From assembly GCA_964468725.1 (NCBI GenBank), contig CAYXVU010000146.1, forward strand, positions 1 through 15,652: 15,652 nt of DNA, read 5' to 3'. Position numbers and translations under genes: made by a program. The DNA comes from CAYXVU01 sp964468725. GTDB taxonomy: Bacteria; Acidobacteriota; Blastocatellia; UBA7656. Positions 7,086 through 14,044 of this stretch are shown piece after piece. The notes under the pieces are model-generated. The model saw only the letters and a list, made by a program, of their open reading frames with translations. It was not told where the DNA came from and did not search any database. Each line of letters opens with the position of its first letter. Position 1 is the first letter of the stretch.

Positions 7086-7670
7086 ATGATCGAGGTGATT
7101 CAGCAAATAGTTGCCGAGAGTCTGGAAACCAAACGCGCGTTTTTCGCTTCTTCTACAGACCGACTCGCCCGCGCAGCTAAGATGATGATTGAAGCCGTGA
7201 GCGCGGGCGGTAAAATCCTCACGTTCGGCAATGGCGGGTCGGCAGCCGATGCCCAGCATATCGCCGCTGAGTTGGTGAACCGGCTCAATTATGATCGTCC
7301 GCCGATTGCCGCGCTTGCTCTGACAACTGATACTTCAATTCTTACTTCTATTGGTAATGATTCCGCTTTCGAAAATATCTTTGAATTACAAGTACGCGCC
7401 CTCGCACGCGCCGGTGATGTCGCGTTGGCGATTTCGACCAGCGGCAATTCCCCAAATGTTTTGCGCGGCGTGGTAGCAGCACGCGAACTCGGTGTCCAAA
7501 CCATCGGCTTACTCGGTCGAGATGGCGGGAAATTGGCTCCGCTCGTTGATTTACCGCTGATCGTCGAAGTTCACTCAACCCAACGCATACAAGAGACTCA
7601 TATCACCATCGGCCATATCCTTTGCGAACTAATCGAATCGGCGCTATATCCCAAAGAGGAGGCGAGCTAA
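7086..7670 (+). CDS. gmhA: Sedoheptulose 7-phosphate isomerase (SIS domain)
   Basis: Converts D-sedoheptulose 7-phosphate to D-glycero-D-manno-heptose 7-phosphate, the first step toward ADP-heptose for LPS or other surface glycans. 194 residues from ATG at 7086; a GTG at 7083 is the alternative and neither has a strong ribosome site. A single SIS domain fills the protein: GNGGSAADAQHIAAEL (48-63, with Glu62), AISTSGNSPNVL (115-126) for phosphate binding, and QETHITIGHILCE (169-181, with His177). Glu62 and His177 correspond to the acid-base pair of characterised GmhA. The next gene begins two bases after the stop, so the two are translationally coupled. No other heptose genes (hldE, gmhB) are in the window. 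A related SIS isomerase acting on another sugar phosphate is possible. Confidence 0.88.
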   Translation: MIEVIQQIVAESLETKRAFFASSTDRLARAAKMMIEAVSAGGKILTFGNGGSAADAQHIAAELVNRLNYDRPPIAALALTTDTSILTSIGNDSAFENIFELQVRALARAGDVALAISTSGNSPNVLRGVVAARELGVQTIGLLGRDGGKLAPLVDLPLIVEVHSTQRIQETHITIGHILCELIESALYPKEEAS

Positions 7671-7672
7671 GG

Positions 7673-8620
7673 ATGTCTCGCTATCGCTTCACCCCTCTCG
7701 ACCTTTCGCAACTCAGCACCTATCCGCTCGCAACGCGTCCGAGTAAAGTGACGACGCAAAACTTTGCCCGTCCGCTTACTCCTCCATCATCACTTGGGGA
7801 CTTTCTCGCTTCGCTGCCTGACATTCTTGCTGCCCGTGAGTTGCGAGAATTGGCCGCCCTCATGCGCTCAGCCAAAGAAGCTCAACGAGCCATCATTGTC
7901 GGCATCGGCGGACATGTCATTAAGACCGGACTCAGTCCCGTTTTGATTGATCTCATGCAGCGCGGCTTAATAACGGCTCTCGCGATGAATGGCTCGGCGA
8001 TGATTCACGATTTCGAAACGGCGCTCGTCGGAGCGACCTCCGAAGATGTCGAGGCAACTCTCCCTTCAGGGCAGTTCGGCATGGCGGAAGAGACCGGAAC
8101 CCTTATTAACGAGGCAATCAACGCGGGCGCGAAAGAGCAACTCGGCTTAGGCGAAGCGGTTTCACGCAGCTTGCACATCAGGCAACCTCCCCATAGAAGC
8201 GCTTCCGTACTGTACTGCGCTTATGAATTGAACATTCCGGTCACTGTGCATGTCGCAATTGGAACGGACATCATTCATCTTCATCGCAATGCGGATGGCG
8301 CAAGTTTAGGGCAGGCGTCATTGCAGGACTTTCGGTTGCTTTGTGACATCGTCAGAGAATTGGATAAGGGCGGCGCGTATTTGAACATCGGCTCGGCAGT
8401 CATTATGCCGGAGGTATTCTTAAAGACCGTGACAGTAGTTCGTAATCTAGGCTTTCCGCTGGAAAACTTCACAACGGCAAATTTCGATTTCATTCAACAC
8501 TATCGCCCGTTGACCAATGTAGTGCGGCGTCCGGTCGCCGGAAGCGGGCGCGGGTTCTCCTTCATTGGGCATCATGAGATTATGGTTCCCCTGCTCGCGG
8601 CAATGGTACTCAGCGAATAG
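7673..8620 (+). CDS. Unrecognised conserved-looking protein, distantly deoxyhypusine synthase-like
   Basis: 315 residues. The ATG at 7673 is preceded by GGAGG overlapping the end of gmhA; a TTG at 7622 is in frame but would overlap gmhA. There is no signal peptide or membrane segment. Alternating beta/alpha pattern with glycine-rich turns: IIVGIGGHVIKTGLSPVLIDL (74-94), ALAMNGSAMIHDFETALVG (102-120), VLYCAYELNIPVTVHVAIGTDIIHLH (179-204), and GGAYLNIGSAVIMPEVFLK (233-251). The order resembles the NAD-binding fold of deoxyhypusine synthase (SxLxxSGLR, GGxxED, IPVxxPAxxDGxxGxxxxxH), but the active-site lysine loop is not recognisable, so the same reaction is unlikely. Coupling with gmhA suggests sugar-phosphate or nucleotide-sugar metabolism; this is inference. 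It is convergent with the DUF2227 gene, 52 bases away. Confidence 0.75.
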   Translation: MSRYRFTPLDLSQLSTYPLATRPSKVTTQNFARPLTPPSSLGDFLASLPDILAARELRELAALMRSAKEAQRAIIVGIGGHVIKTGLSPVLIDLMQRGLITALAMNGSAMIHDFETALVGATSEDVEATLPSGQFGMAEETGTLINEAINAGAKEQLGLGEAVSRSLHIRQPPHRSASVLYCAYELNIPVTVHVAIGTDIIHLHRNADGASLGQASLQDFRLLCDIVRELDKGGAYLNIGSAVIMPEVFLKTVTVVRNLGFPLENFTTANFDFIQHYRPLTNVVRRPVAGSGRGFSFIGHHEIMVPLLAAMVLSE

Positions 8621-8672
8621 CGTGCCCGCTGGCTTATGCACATTGAGCAGTTCGATTGCAATCTTCTGGCGG

Positions 8673-9197
8673 TCAAATGGATTTGCGGATGCTCTTGAAG
8701 AATGATCCGAGCACGTCCGTTGCCGTGTGGCTTGACGCTCCGACCCATAGCCCAATGAAAGCCGCTAGCAGATAACTCCGCTTGATGGGCGCGAGGACTT
8801 CCCAAACGCGTAGAAACGCATCTTTAACCTCAGATGCCCCCCACTGCGAACTGTGCAGATAGGTGTCACGCACATACAGACCTGCGGCGCAAAATAAGGT
8901 CACAACTAATAGAAAATAGATGACGCGTATCAGCGTGCCAAACAGCACGCCGTGCGATAGGCGCGAACGATGCGGCAGACAAACCTTGTACGGCCACCAC
9001 AAAAATCGCAGCGGCCCCCAACGGGTGTATTGTCGGCTTTGAATATCGAGATCAGGGCCGAACATCAGCCCGCCAAATACCATCGCCGTCGTCGTAATCG
9101 CTGTCAATGTCCAATCCCCCGTAATATAGTAGGTGAGCGCGGCGGTGGGCAGAATCAGAAGGAAGGTTACGAAGTCGTGCGTGTTCGCGTTTGGCAT
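8673..9197 (-). CDS. DUF2227-type predicted metal-binding membrane protein
   Basis: 174 residues. Conserved polar motifs suggest metal ligands: THD (6-8) near the N-terminus, GPDLDIQS (47-54), RWGPLRFLWWPY (59-70), HRSRLSHG (76-83) and HTATD (157-161). Hydrophobic segments lie at about 11-27, 31-46, 86-106 and 142-154, so it is probably an integral membrane protein. These features match the DUF2227 family, which is related to the YdjM-like predicted membrane hydrolases; no biochemical activity is assigned with confidence. It starts 25 bases downstream of the NrdD-homologue stop on the same strand and is probably co-transcribed. No strong ribosome site precedes the ATG. Confidence 0.82.
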   Translation of the reverse strand: MPNANTHDFVTFLLILPTAALTYYITGDWTLTAITTTAMVFGGLMFGPDLDIQSRQYTRWGPLRFLWWPYKVCLPHRSRLSHGVLFGTLIRVIYFLLVVTLFCAAGLYVRDTYLHSSQWGASEVKDAFLRVWEVLAPIKRSYLLAAFIGLWVGASSHTATDVLGSFFKSIRKSI

Positions 9198-9222
9198 GAA
9201 ATCATCGGCTCAGAGAGTGGAT

Positions 9223-11316
9223 TCAAAGATACTCTTCGACAATGCGCTTGCGGTCTCGCAGCTCTGCAATGCGCCCGGATTCCCACGAAGAGGTTAAACC
9301 ATAGCGGTCGCCTGCATAAGCCAATCCGTCAACCCGATTCGACCCGCAGGACGGGCACATCATTCGCAAACCGCGCGCGCTATGCCCGCAGGCATAGCAG
9401 ATAGTAAATTCGGGGCAGAAAATTAAACCGGCGCACGAGGTTTGATAAAAGGCTTGCGAAATCAAACGTCCTAAATCATCCGCATCCGGCATGGATTCTC
9501 CCATCCATACATCGGTCGCCGCATTGATGAATCCAAACTCATGAAACATCCCTTCCGTGCGAACGCGCTCCAATACCGAAACCGCACAGGTTGCGGCAAG
9601 TCGCGCGCCATCCGTGTAGTAAGCCGCATCATGGTGCGGATCGCCGCAAACCGTTTTGGCAGCCACATCGCCAAAGAATCGCAAGTCCATACGCGCCAAT
9701 CGGTGCGCCGTCACTTCGGTAGATTGCCCGGTCAGAATGAACTGCACTTTATGCTTGTTGGATAGTCGCTCCGCTTCGCGCCTCAAATGCAGAAGGACTT
9801 TTAACCCGAACTCCATGCTCGATTCGGATTCGTGTAGGTCAGCAAGGGCGATGGCGCGGCACAGTTCGTTCAATCCGACGATGCTAATCGCGTGCGTCGT
9901 CCAACTCAGTTTCAGGAAAGGAGCGCCGCTTGCCCTTGTGGTCAAGGCGGCTAGTGGCCCACGTTCACCGAGAGCGAGTAGCTTCTCTAAAAAGACTCGT
10001 TTCTCAAGATGCGCCAGCGCTGCCGTCTCCATCAGGCGCGTCAGTTCCTCAAAGACTTTCAAATGATCGCCGTTGGCCAGATAGCCGACGCGCGGCAAGT
10101 TCAGAGAGACAATCTGAAATTGCGCAGCGCGCAACGCATGGTTTTGTGAGCGCGCCAGCCCCTTCTCGTCATCCAATCCGTAGCGTCTCGCAAAGGTACT
10201 TTCATCATCCCGGTCAAATGCAATCGTCAAGCCGCCGCGTTCGACTGCCAACCGGCTGGCCAGTTCCAAAATGACTCGATAGCCTGCAATCTCATTAAAG
10301 TGCCGGTTGATGTGCAAGATCAACCGGGGCGTTAAGAAGGCGCGTCCCTGCCCATCGCCTTCGAGGTAGACCTCTAACAATGCCTGCAAAAAGCGGTGTG
10401 CCTCATCGGTCAATTCGCCATAGGTCTGTTCAGTCTCTTCACCACCAACGCCAATGGTGATGCGATCTTTCAGGTAAGCGGGTGCATCCCAATCGAGATG
10501 CAGATCGGAAAAGATAATCTGCCCGCCGCGCGCCACAGCCGGAGCGGAAAATTCAAACACTAAGTTTTGCGCCAACTGCTTGACAGTACGATCATCCAAC
10601 CCTTTCAAAAAAGGTGCGAGGCCGAAATTCAACGAGTCCCAAACCACCGGCCCGGCTAGGTAACCTTGCAAGGTCGCCGACTGTTTGACGATGTGCGCAA
10701 TCAGCACTTCAGCGCGGCGTGCGGGGCGCGAACTGGCAAAGCCTTGCGGCAAGGTGATGCCGAACTGCTTAACGTGATCAATGGTCGAAGTAATTGAATA
10801 CGGGCGATCAATCGCGCCAATGCTGTGAATGTGAATATCCCCAACCAAATGGGCTTGCGAAACCTGATCGGAGAAGACGGTATTGATGGCGTATTCGCGT
10901 TTGATTGATTCGGCAAGGATTAAGCTCGTCCCTTCCGGGCCAAAGGGCTGTGCCGTAGATTCACGCAAGGCGCTGTGAATCAACCTGTCCACATCATAGA
11001 GCGGGACGCCCAACCGCGTGTGATTGCGGTGCGCGTCTTCCAACCCCATCTCCAACAACTTGGCATCTACCAAACCGCGAATGAGCGCCGAACTGAGGGT
11101 TCGCAGTCCGAGTTTCTTGATGTACTGTTTGATCTCCTGACTGATTTGCAGCGAGAGGTCGGCATCCAACTTGGCCTCGCGCACCAAGGCTTCAGCGATG
11201 TGACGCTCATCGAAGAGGGCAATGTCTTCATCCGAGCGCCGCACGAGAATGTCCAACTCGTTCGCCTCTTCGATAAATCCCAATTGGCTGTCTATGGGGT
11301 TTTGTTCGGGCTCCAT
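9223..11316 (-). CDS. Class III (anaerobic) ribonucleotide reductase homologue NrdD, probably catalytically altered
   Basis: 697 residues. ATP-cone-like regulatory domain at about 22-110, then the NrdD barrel: GPEGTSLILAESIKREYA (126-143), AHLVGDIHIHS (155-165), SLNLPRVGY (404-412), and a C-terminal zinc ribbon CYAC (640-643)/CPSC (654-657). Genuine class III enzymes reduce NTPs using a glycyl radical made by the radical-SAM protein NrdG and catalytic cysteines in the barrel. Here no cysteine occurs before residue 486; the usual RPFC after GDIHIHDL reads RPYS (Ser174), the usual CCR-F-GL segment reads ARRYGL (376-381), and the usual RxxGY glycyl motif reads AYAGDR (Gly669). NrdG is not in the window. 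Family membership is strong, but dNTP synthesis is doubtful; an ATP-binding regulatory or other role is possible. It is the first gene of an apparent operon with DUF2227. Confidence 0.85.
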   Translation of the reverse strand: MEPEQNPIDSQLGFIEEANELDILVRRSDEDIALFDERHIAEALVREAKLDADLSLQISQEIKQYIKKLGLRTLSSALIRGLVDAKLLEMGLEDAHRNHTRLGVPLYDVDRLIHSALRESTAQPFGPEGTSLILAESIKREYAINTVFSDQVSQAHLVGDIHIHSIGAIDRPYSITSTIDHVKQFGITLPQGFASSRPARRAEVLIAHIVKQSATLQGYLAGPVVWDSLNFGLAPFLKGLDDRTVKQLAQNLVFEFSAPAVARGGQIIFSDLHLDWDAPAYLKDRITIGVGGEETEQTYGELTDEAHRFLQALLEVYLEGDGQGRAFLTPRLILHINRHFNEIAGYRVILELASRLAVERGGLTIAFDRDDESTFARRYGLDDEKGLARSQNHALRAAQFQIVSLNLPRVGYLANGDHLKVFEELTRLMETAALAHLEKRVFLEKLLALGERGPLAALTTRASGAPFLKLSWTTHAISIVGLNELCRAIALADLHESESSMEFGLKVLLHLRREAERLSNKHKVQFILTGQSTEVTAHRLARMDLRFFGDVAAKTVCGDPHHDAAYYTDGARLAATCAVSVLERVRTEGMFHEFGFINAATDVWMGESMPDADDLGRLISQAFYQTSCAGLIFCPEFTICYACGHSARGLRMMCPSCGSNRVDGLAYAGDRYGLTSSWESGRIAELRDRKRIVEEYL

Positions 11317-11325
11317 CAGGGCATA

Positions 11326-11354
11326 AAGATACTGGTTTTACTATTGGCAAGCAA
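11326..11354 (-). promoter_or_regulatory. Promoter candidate of the nrdD homologue
   Basis: On the minus strand TTGCTT (11349-11354) and TATCTT (11326-11331) are 17 bases apart. Only nine bases separate the -10 box from the ATG, and there is no ribosome site, so the mRNA could be leaderless. The box matches are modest. Confidence 0.3.
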
Positions 11355-11408
11355 CTTTCGATTGCCCGTCGCTTGCACGTCGAAACTGCATCAGGTATGT
11401 TCCGCGCC

Positions 11409-12031
11409 ATGAGCAAGCAAAGAATCGGCATTCTCCTCTCGGGTCGCGGTTCGAATATGGTTGCCTTATTAGAGGCGATGGAGGCGGGCGACATTCCTGC
11501 CGAACCGGCACTCGTCATCAGCAACATCGAGACGGCTTTGGGTGTGGGAAAGGCGCGCGGCTTCGGCGTCGAAACCCTCTTTCTCGATCACCGAGGCCGG
11601 TCACGGGATGAACATGATGCCGAGATGGTAAGCGAACTCAAACGCCGCNNNNNNNNNNCCGCGAGGTCACCCTTGTTTGTTTAGCCGGATATATGCGACT
11701 GGTCAGCTCGACGTTTGTGCGCGCCTTTCCGAACCGTATTCTTAACATTCATCCTTCCCTCTTACCTGCCTTCCCCGGCCTCAATGCGCAGCAACAAGCG
11801 CTCGATTACGGGGTGAAGATAACAGGTTGCACGGTTCATCTGGTTGATGAAGAGCTCGATCATGGCCCCATTGTTATGCAACGCGCGGTCGAAGTATTTG
11901 AAGGAGATTCGCTGGAACAGCTCTCGGCGCGCATTCTCCAGCAAGAACATCGCCTCTATCCGGAAGCGGTCACGCGAATGCTTACGAGAGCGTATCGCAT
12001 AGAAGGCCGTCGAGTGATCTTTGAGGATTGA
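11409..12031 (+). CDS. purN: Phosphoribosylglycinamide formyltransferase (interrupted by assembly gap)
   Basis: Transfers the formyl group of 10-formyl-THF to GAR in de novo purine synthesis. N-terminal RIGILLSGRGSNM and PALVISN are typical PurN. After the gap, VCLAGYMRLVSSTF, LNIHPSLLPAFPGLNAQQQAL (with the catalytic Asn-Ile-His), GCTVHLVDEELDHGP (with the catalytic Asp) and QEHRLYPEA follow in order up to the stop. The frame changes across ten Ns at 11649-11658: codons before the gap and REVTLVCLAGYM after it join only if the true gap length is 2, 5, 8, 11 bases and so on, so the Ns are a placeholder and the gene is probably intact. Start ATG 11409 puts MSKQRIGILLSG at the normal N-terminus; ATG 11397 or TTG 11373 would extend it. 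Divergent from the nrdD homologue; no other pur genes adjoin it. Confidence 0.93.
11649..11658. other. Assembly gap (10 N) inside purN
   Basis: Ten consecutive Ns. The reading frames on either side show the true length is not 10 (it must be 2 modulo 3), so this is a scaffolding placeholder. Confidence 0.95.
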
Positions 12032-12049
12032 TATTCAAGTAAGGATAAG

Positions 12050-12121
12050 GGCAACGACCCAAGTGTCGGACTGCCTCGAAAGGATGATTCTACCAGCGTT
12101 ATGTTTCTAAGGGTCGTTGCC
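12050..12121. repeat. Perfect 11-bp inverted repeat after purN
   Basis: GGCAACGACCC (12050-12060) and GGGTCGTTGCC (12111-12121) are exactly complementary around a 50-base loop, starting 19 bases after the purN stop. No U-run follows, so it is not a standard intrinsic terminator; an mRNA 3' stabiliser or dispersed palindromic repeat fits better. Confidence 0.7.
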
Positions 12122-12297
12122 TGCGAGTTAGATACTTCTGCACCCCATTGCGCGTTGCCCGCAAAAAAAAGATTCTGAAAAATTTTTCCTCAACTCTTCG
12201 CCCCAGCAGCAAAGATTCAAGATCACTCTTCGTTTTCCCTCTATCGTGACGATACCATTGAGCCGAAAATGATCGTCGAACCCGGGTGGGGAAAATC

Positions 12298-12320
12298 GCT
12301 GATCTGCGCATCAGCTTTTT
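12298..12320 (+). terminator. Intrinsic terminator
   Basis: GCTGAT-CTGCGC-ATCAGC stem-loop followed immediately by TTTTT (12316-12320), with AAAA shortly before it. It is about 270 bases past the purN stop, so it ends either a long purN 3' UTR or an unannotated short transcript from the gap. Confidence 0.65.
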
Positions 12321-12510
12321 AGCAAGACCAATCTTTGTCTCTTTGAGTTTACACATGTTAAATGATTGTAATTATTTGCCTTCCTGTGAAACCCCAACCT
12401 CCAAACTGCGTTCTTACCGTTGAGCCCGTTAGTGCATCAAGATTGTTTGTAGTTGATACATCCGACTTACATTCATAGCAAGTAAGCTCAAAGAATTGGG
12501 AGTAAACAAA

Positions 12511-13563
12511 ATGTCCGCAAAGATCATAGAAAGACATCCGCTCTTCTTCGCACCTTCCAACTTACCGGAGACCGAATTCGACATCCTCCGAACTATTAAA
12601 GAGAACCTCCCCGGCCAAAGCCGTTGGGTCAGCGAGGCGCGCGCCCTCGTCGCTTCGCATGCGGCGCATCACAATCCGCTGATTCTGAGCGGCGAACCGG
12701 GCACAGGGAAAAAACATCTTGCGCGTTTGATTCATGATTGCAGCGAACGTCGCAAGGAACCATTTGTCTCCATTTCTTTTGGTGAAGTGTCGGAGGAATC
12801 TCTTGACGCCGTCTTGTTTGGAACCATCAAAACTCTGCCCTCCGGGCGTTTCTACACCTACAAAGGGTTAGTCGAAAAGGCTGCCGGAGGCACGCTATAC
12901 ATCGAAGGGGTATTGAACTTCCCGCCGGTTTTGCGTGCCAAGATATCGCGTTTGATTCACCTGCATGAGTTTACGCGCTATCAAGACCAATTGGCCGACT
13001 CGGCTGATGTTCGCGTCATCATTGGCCACACACGCGAGCCAAGCTCGGAAAATGGCGATACGGTTTTCGCTGAACTCTCGTTATCCATTAATGATGTCAT
13101 ATTGCTGCCGCCGCTGCGCAATCGCCGCGATGACATCGAAGCCCTTTCGAAATACTTCCTCAAGGAGTGCTGCGCGTCAGGGGGCAAGGAGTTACGCGAA
13201 CTGGCACGCGACACCAGTACCTTGCTGCGCAGTTACGATTGGCCGGGAAATGTACGCGAATTGAAACGAGTAATCGAGCATGCAGTAATGCGTTCGACTC
13301 CGCCGCCGATTGAAACCGACTTGCTACCCGAATACCTGCAACAGCCTTCGGCCTTCAACGGCTACTCAATTCCGCAATCGGGGATAGATTTTAATGAAGC
13401 CGTTAAGCAGTTCGAAATTGCAGCCATCAAAGCTGCCTTAAAGCAGTGTCGCGGCATTCAAGCGCAGGCGGCGCAGATGCTCGGACTGAAACCGACTACC
13501 TTAAATGCAAAGATCAAACTGTACGAGATCAACCCGGAAGACCTCAGAAAATTGGACGAATGA
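12511..13563 (+). CDS. Degenerate sigma54-activator homologue (AAA+ plus Fis helix-turn-helix)
   Basis: 350 residues. ATG 12511 follows GGGAG at a good distance; a TTG at 12496 overlaps that site. There is no sensory domain beyond about 40 residues. AAA+ domain about 36-275: Walker A GEPGTGKK (61-68) is intact, but the loop that should hold GAFTGA reads FGTIKTLPSGRFYT (103-116), Walker B reads GGTLYIEGV (126-134) without the Asp-Glu pair, and the arginine-finger segment reads FAELSLSI (186-193) instead of FREDLYYRL. PPLRNRRDDI (200-209), WPGNVRELKRVIEHA (244-258) and a Fis helix-turn-helix (about 303-340, AAQMLGLKPTTLNAKI) are kept. GAFTGA and the acidic Walker B pair are needed for sigma54 activation, so it probably binds DNA and perhaps nucleotide but does not drive sigma54. 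Target unknown; the TonB receptor downstream is one candidate. Confidence 0.85.
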   Translation: MSAKIIERHPLFFAPSNLPETEFDILRTIKENLPGQSRWVSEARALVASHAAHHNPLILSGEPGTGKKHLARLIHDCSERRKEPFVSISFGEVSEESLDAVLFGTIKTLPSGRFYTYKGLVEKAAGGTLYIEGVLNFPPVLRAKISRLIHLHEFTRYQDQLADSADVRVIIGHTREPSSENGDTVFAELSLSINDVILLPPLRNRRDDIEALSKYFLKECCASGGKELRELARDTSTLLRSYDWPGNVRELKRVIEHAVMRSTPPPIETDLLPEYLQQPSAFNGYSIPQSGIDFNEAVKQFEIAAIKAALKQCRGIQAQAAQMLGLKPTTLNAKIKLYEINPEDLRKLDE

Positions 13564-13588
13564 TTCGCCCCTTGCAGGTTTATAAATT

Positions 13589-13607
13589 GAACCGCGCAAG
13601 GTTCTTT
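13589..13607 (+). terminator. Weak terminator-like hairpin after the AAA+ regulator
   Basis: GAACC (13589-13593) pairs with GGTTC (13600-13604) around GCGCAA, followed by TTTA. The stem is only five pairs and the T-run short; 26 bases after the stop codon. Confidence 0.3.
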
Positions 13608-13615
13608 ACCTCTGG

Positions 13616-13656
13616 AGGGTAAGAGTGAATGGTCACGATCATCATGCTCTTACCCT
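13616..13656. repeat. Perfect 10-bp inverted repeat
   Basis: AGGGTAAGAG (13616-13625) and CTCTTACCCT (13647-13656) pair exactly around a 21-base loop that can itself fold partly (ATGGTC with GATCAT). 52 bases past the AAA+ regulator stop; no U-tract. Confidence 0.65.
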
Positions 13657-14010
13657 GCCTCTCATCCTCTCCCAACCACTCTCTCCGGCTGAAGTTGAAT
13701 CCCAATCGTACAAAGATTCGGATCTTCGTTTGTATGTATGACCGCTCGGACAAACTTTGGTTCCTACAATTTTCATCCAACCCACCTTCTCCCTCTATAA
13801 GCTCTCCAGTTAGTAGACTTGCCCCTATGATCCCTATTCAGAATTTTGTAGGTTCCTACGAGATTTCAGAGGCACAGAGGTTGACTACTTCATCTCCAAA
13901 GCGTCCCGTTACGATTACAAAGTAGCTGACTCACTGTTTGGCAAGGCTGTCAGAAGGAAATGGACGCAGCGCCGGAACCAACAGTGCCGCAGGCTACTCA
14001 AAGATGAGAA

Positions 14011-14026
14011 CCAGTTAGGAAACTGG
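14011..14026 (+). promoter_or_regulatory. Hairpin just before the receptor ribosome site
   Basis: CCAGTT-AGGA-AACTGG, a perfect 6-bp stem with a four-base loop, ends four bases before GAGGAG (14031-14036), the ribosome site of the ATG at 14045. It could affect translation initiation or mark the 5' end of the mRNA. Confidence 0.35.
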
Positions 14027-14044
14027 CTAAGAGGAGAATATCTT

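Larger units (their letters stand above)
12032..12510. other. Intergenic region between purN and the degenerate activator
   Basis: 479 bases without a credible gene. It contains an 11-bp inverted repeat (12050-12121), an AT palindrome with a preceding A8 run (12163-12188) and an intrinsic terminator (12298-12320). An 85-codon open frame on the minus strand (12099-12356) has no ribosome site and crosses all three elements, so it is not called. Confidence 0.65.
13564..14044. other. Intergenic region upstream of the TonB-dependent receptor
   Basis: 481 bases. Contents: a small hairpin GAACC-GCGCAA-GGTTC followed by TTT (13589-13607), an inverted repeat (13616-13656), spaced CCTACAA/TTGTAGG motifs (13763-13852), a stop-free in-frame stretch from 13817 into the receptor gene, and a hairpin at 14011-14026. 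No convincing -35/-10 pair was found. Confidence 0.6.

Noticed and set aside
6834..7259. 141-codon minus-strand open frame across the hairpin train
   Set aside because: It overlaps the start of gmhA in antisense and lacks a ribosome site; its Gly/Trp-rich tail follows from the palindromic GC-rich repeats.
9656..10274. Plus-strand open frames antisense to the nrdD homologue
   Set aside because: The minus strand carries continuous NrdD similarity; the plus frames have no domains or start signals.
11409..12031. purN as a pseudogene
   Set aside because: The frame break coincides exactly with the N gap and all family motifs are present on both sides.
12099..12356. 85-codon minus-strand open frame after purN
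   Set aside because: No ribosome site; it runs across an intrinsic terminator, an AT palindrome and one arm of an inverted repeat.
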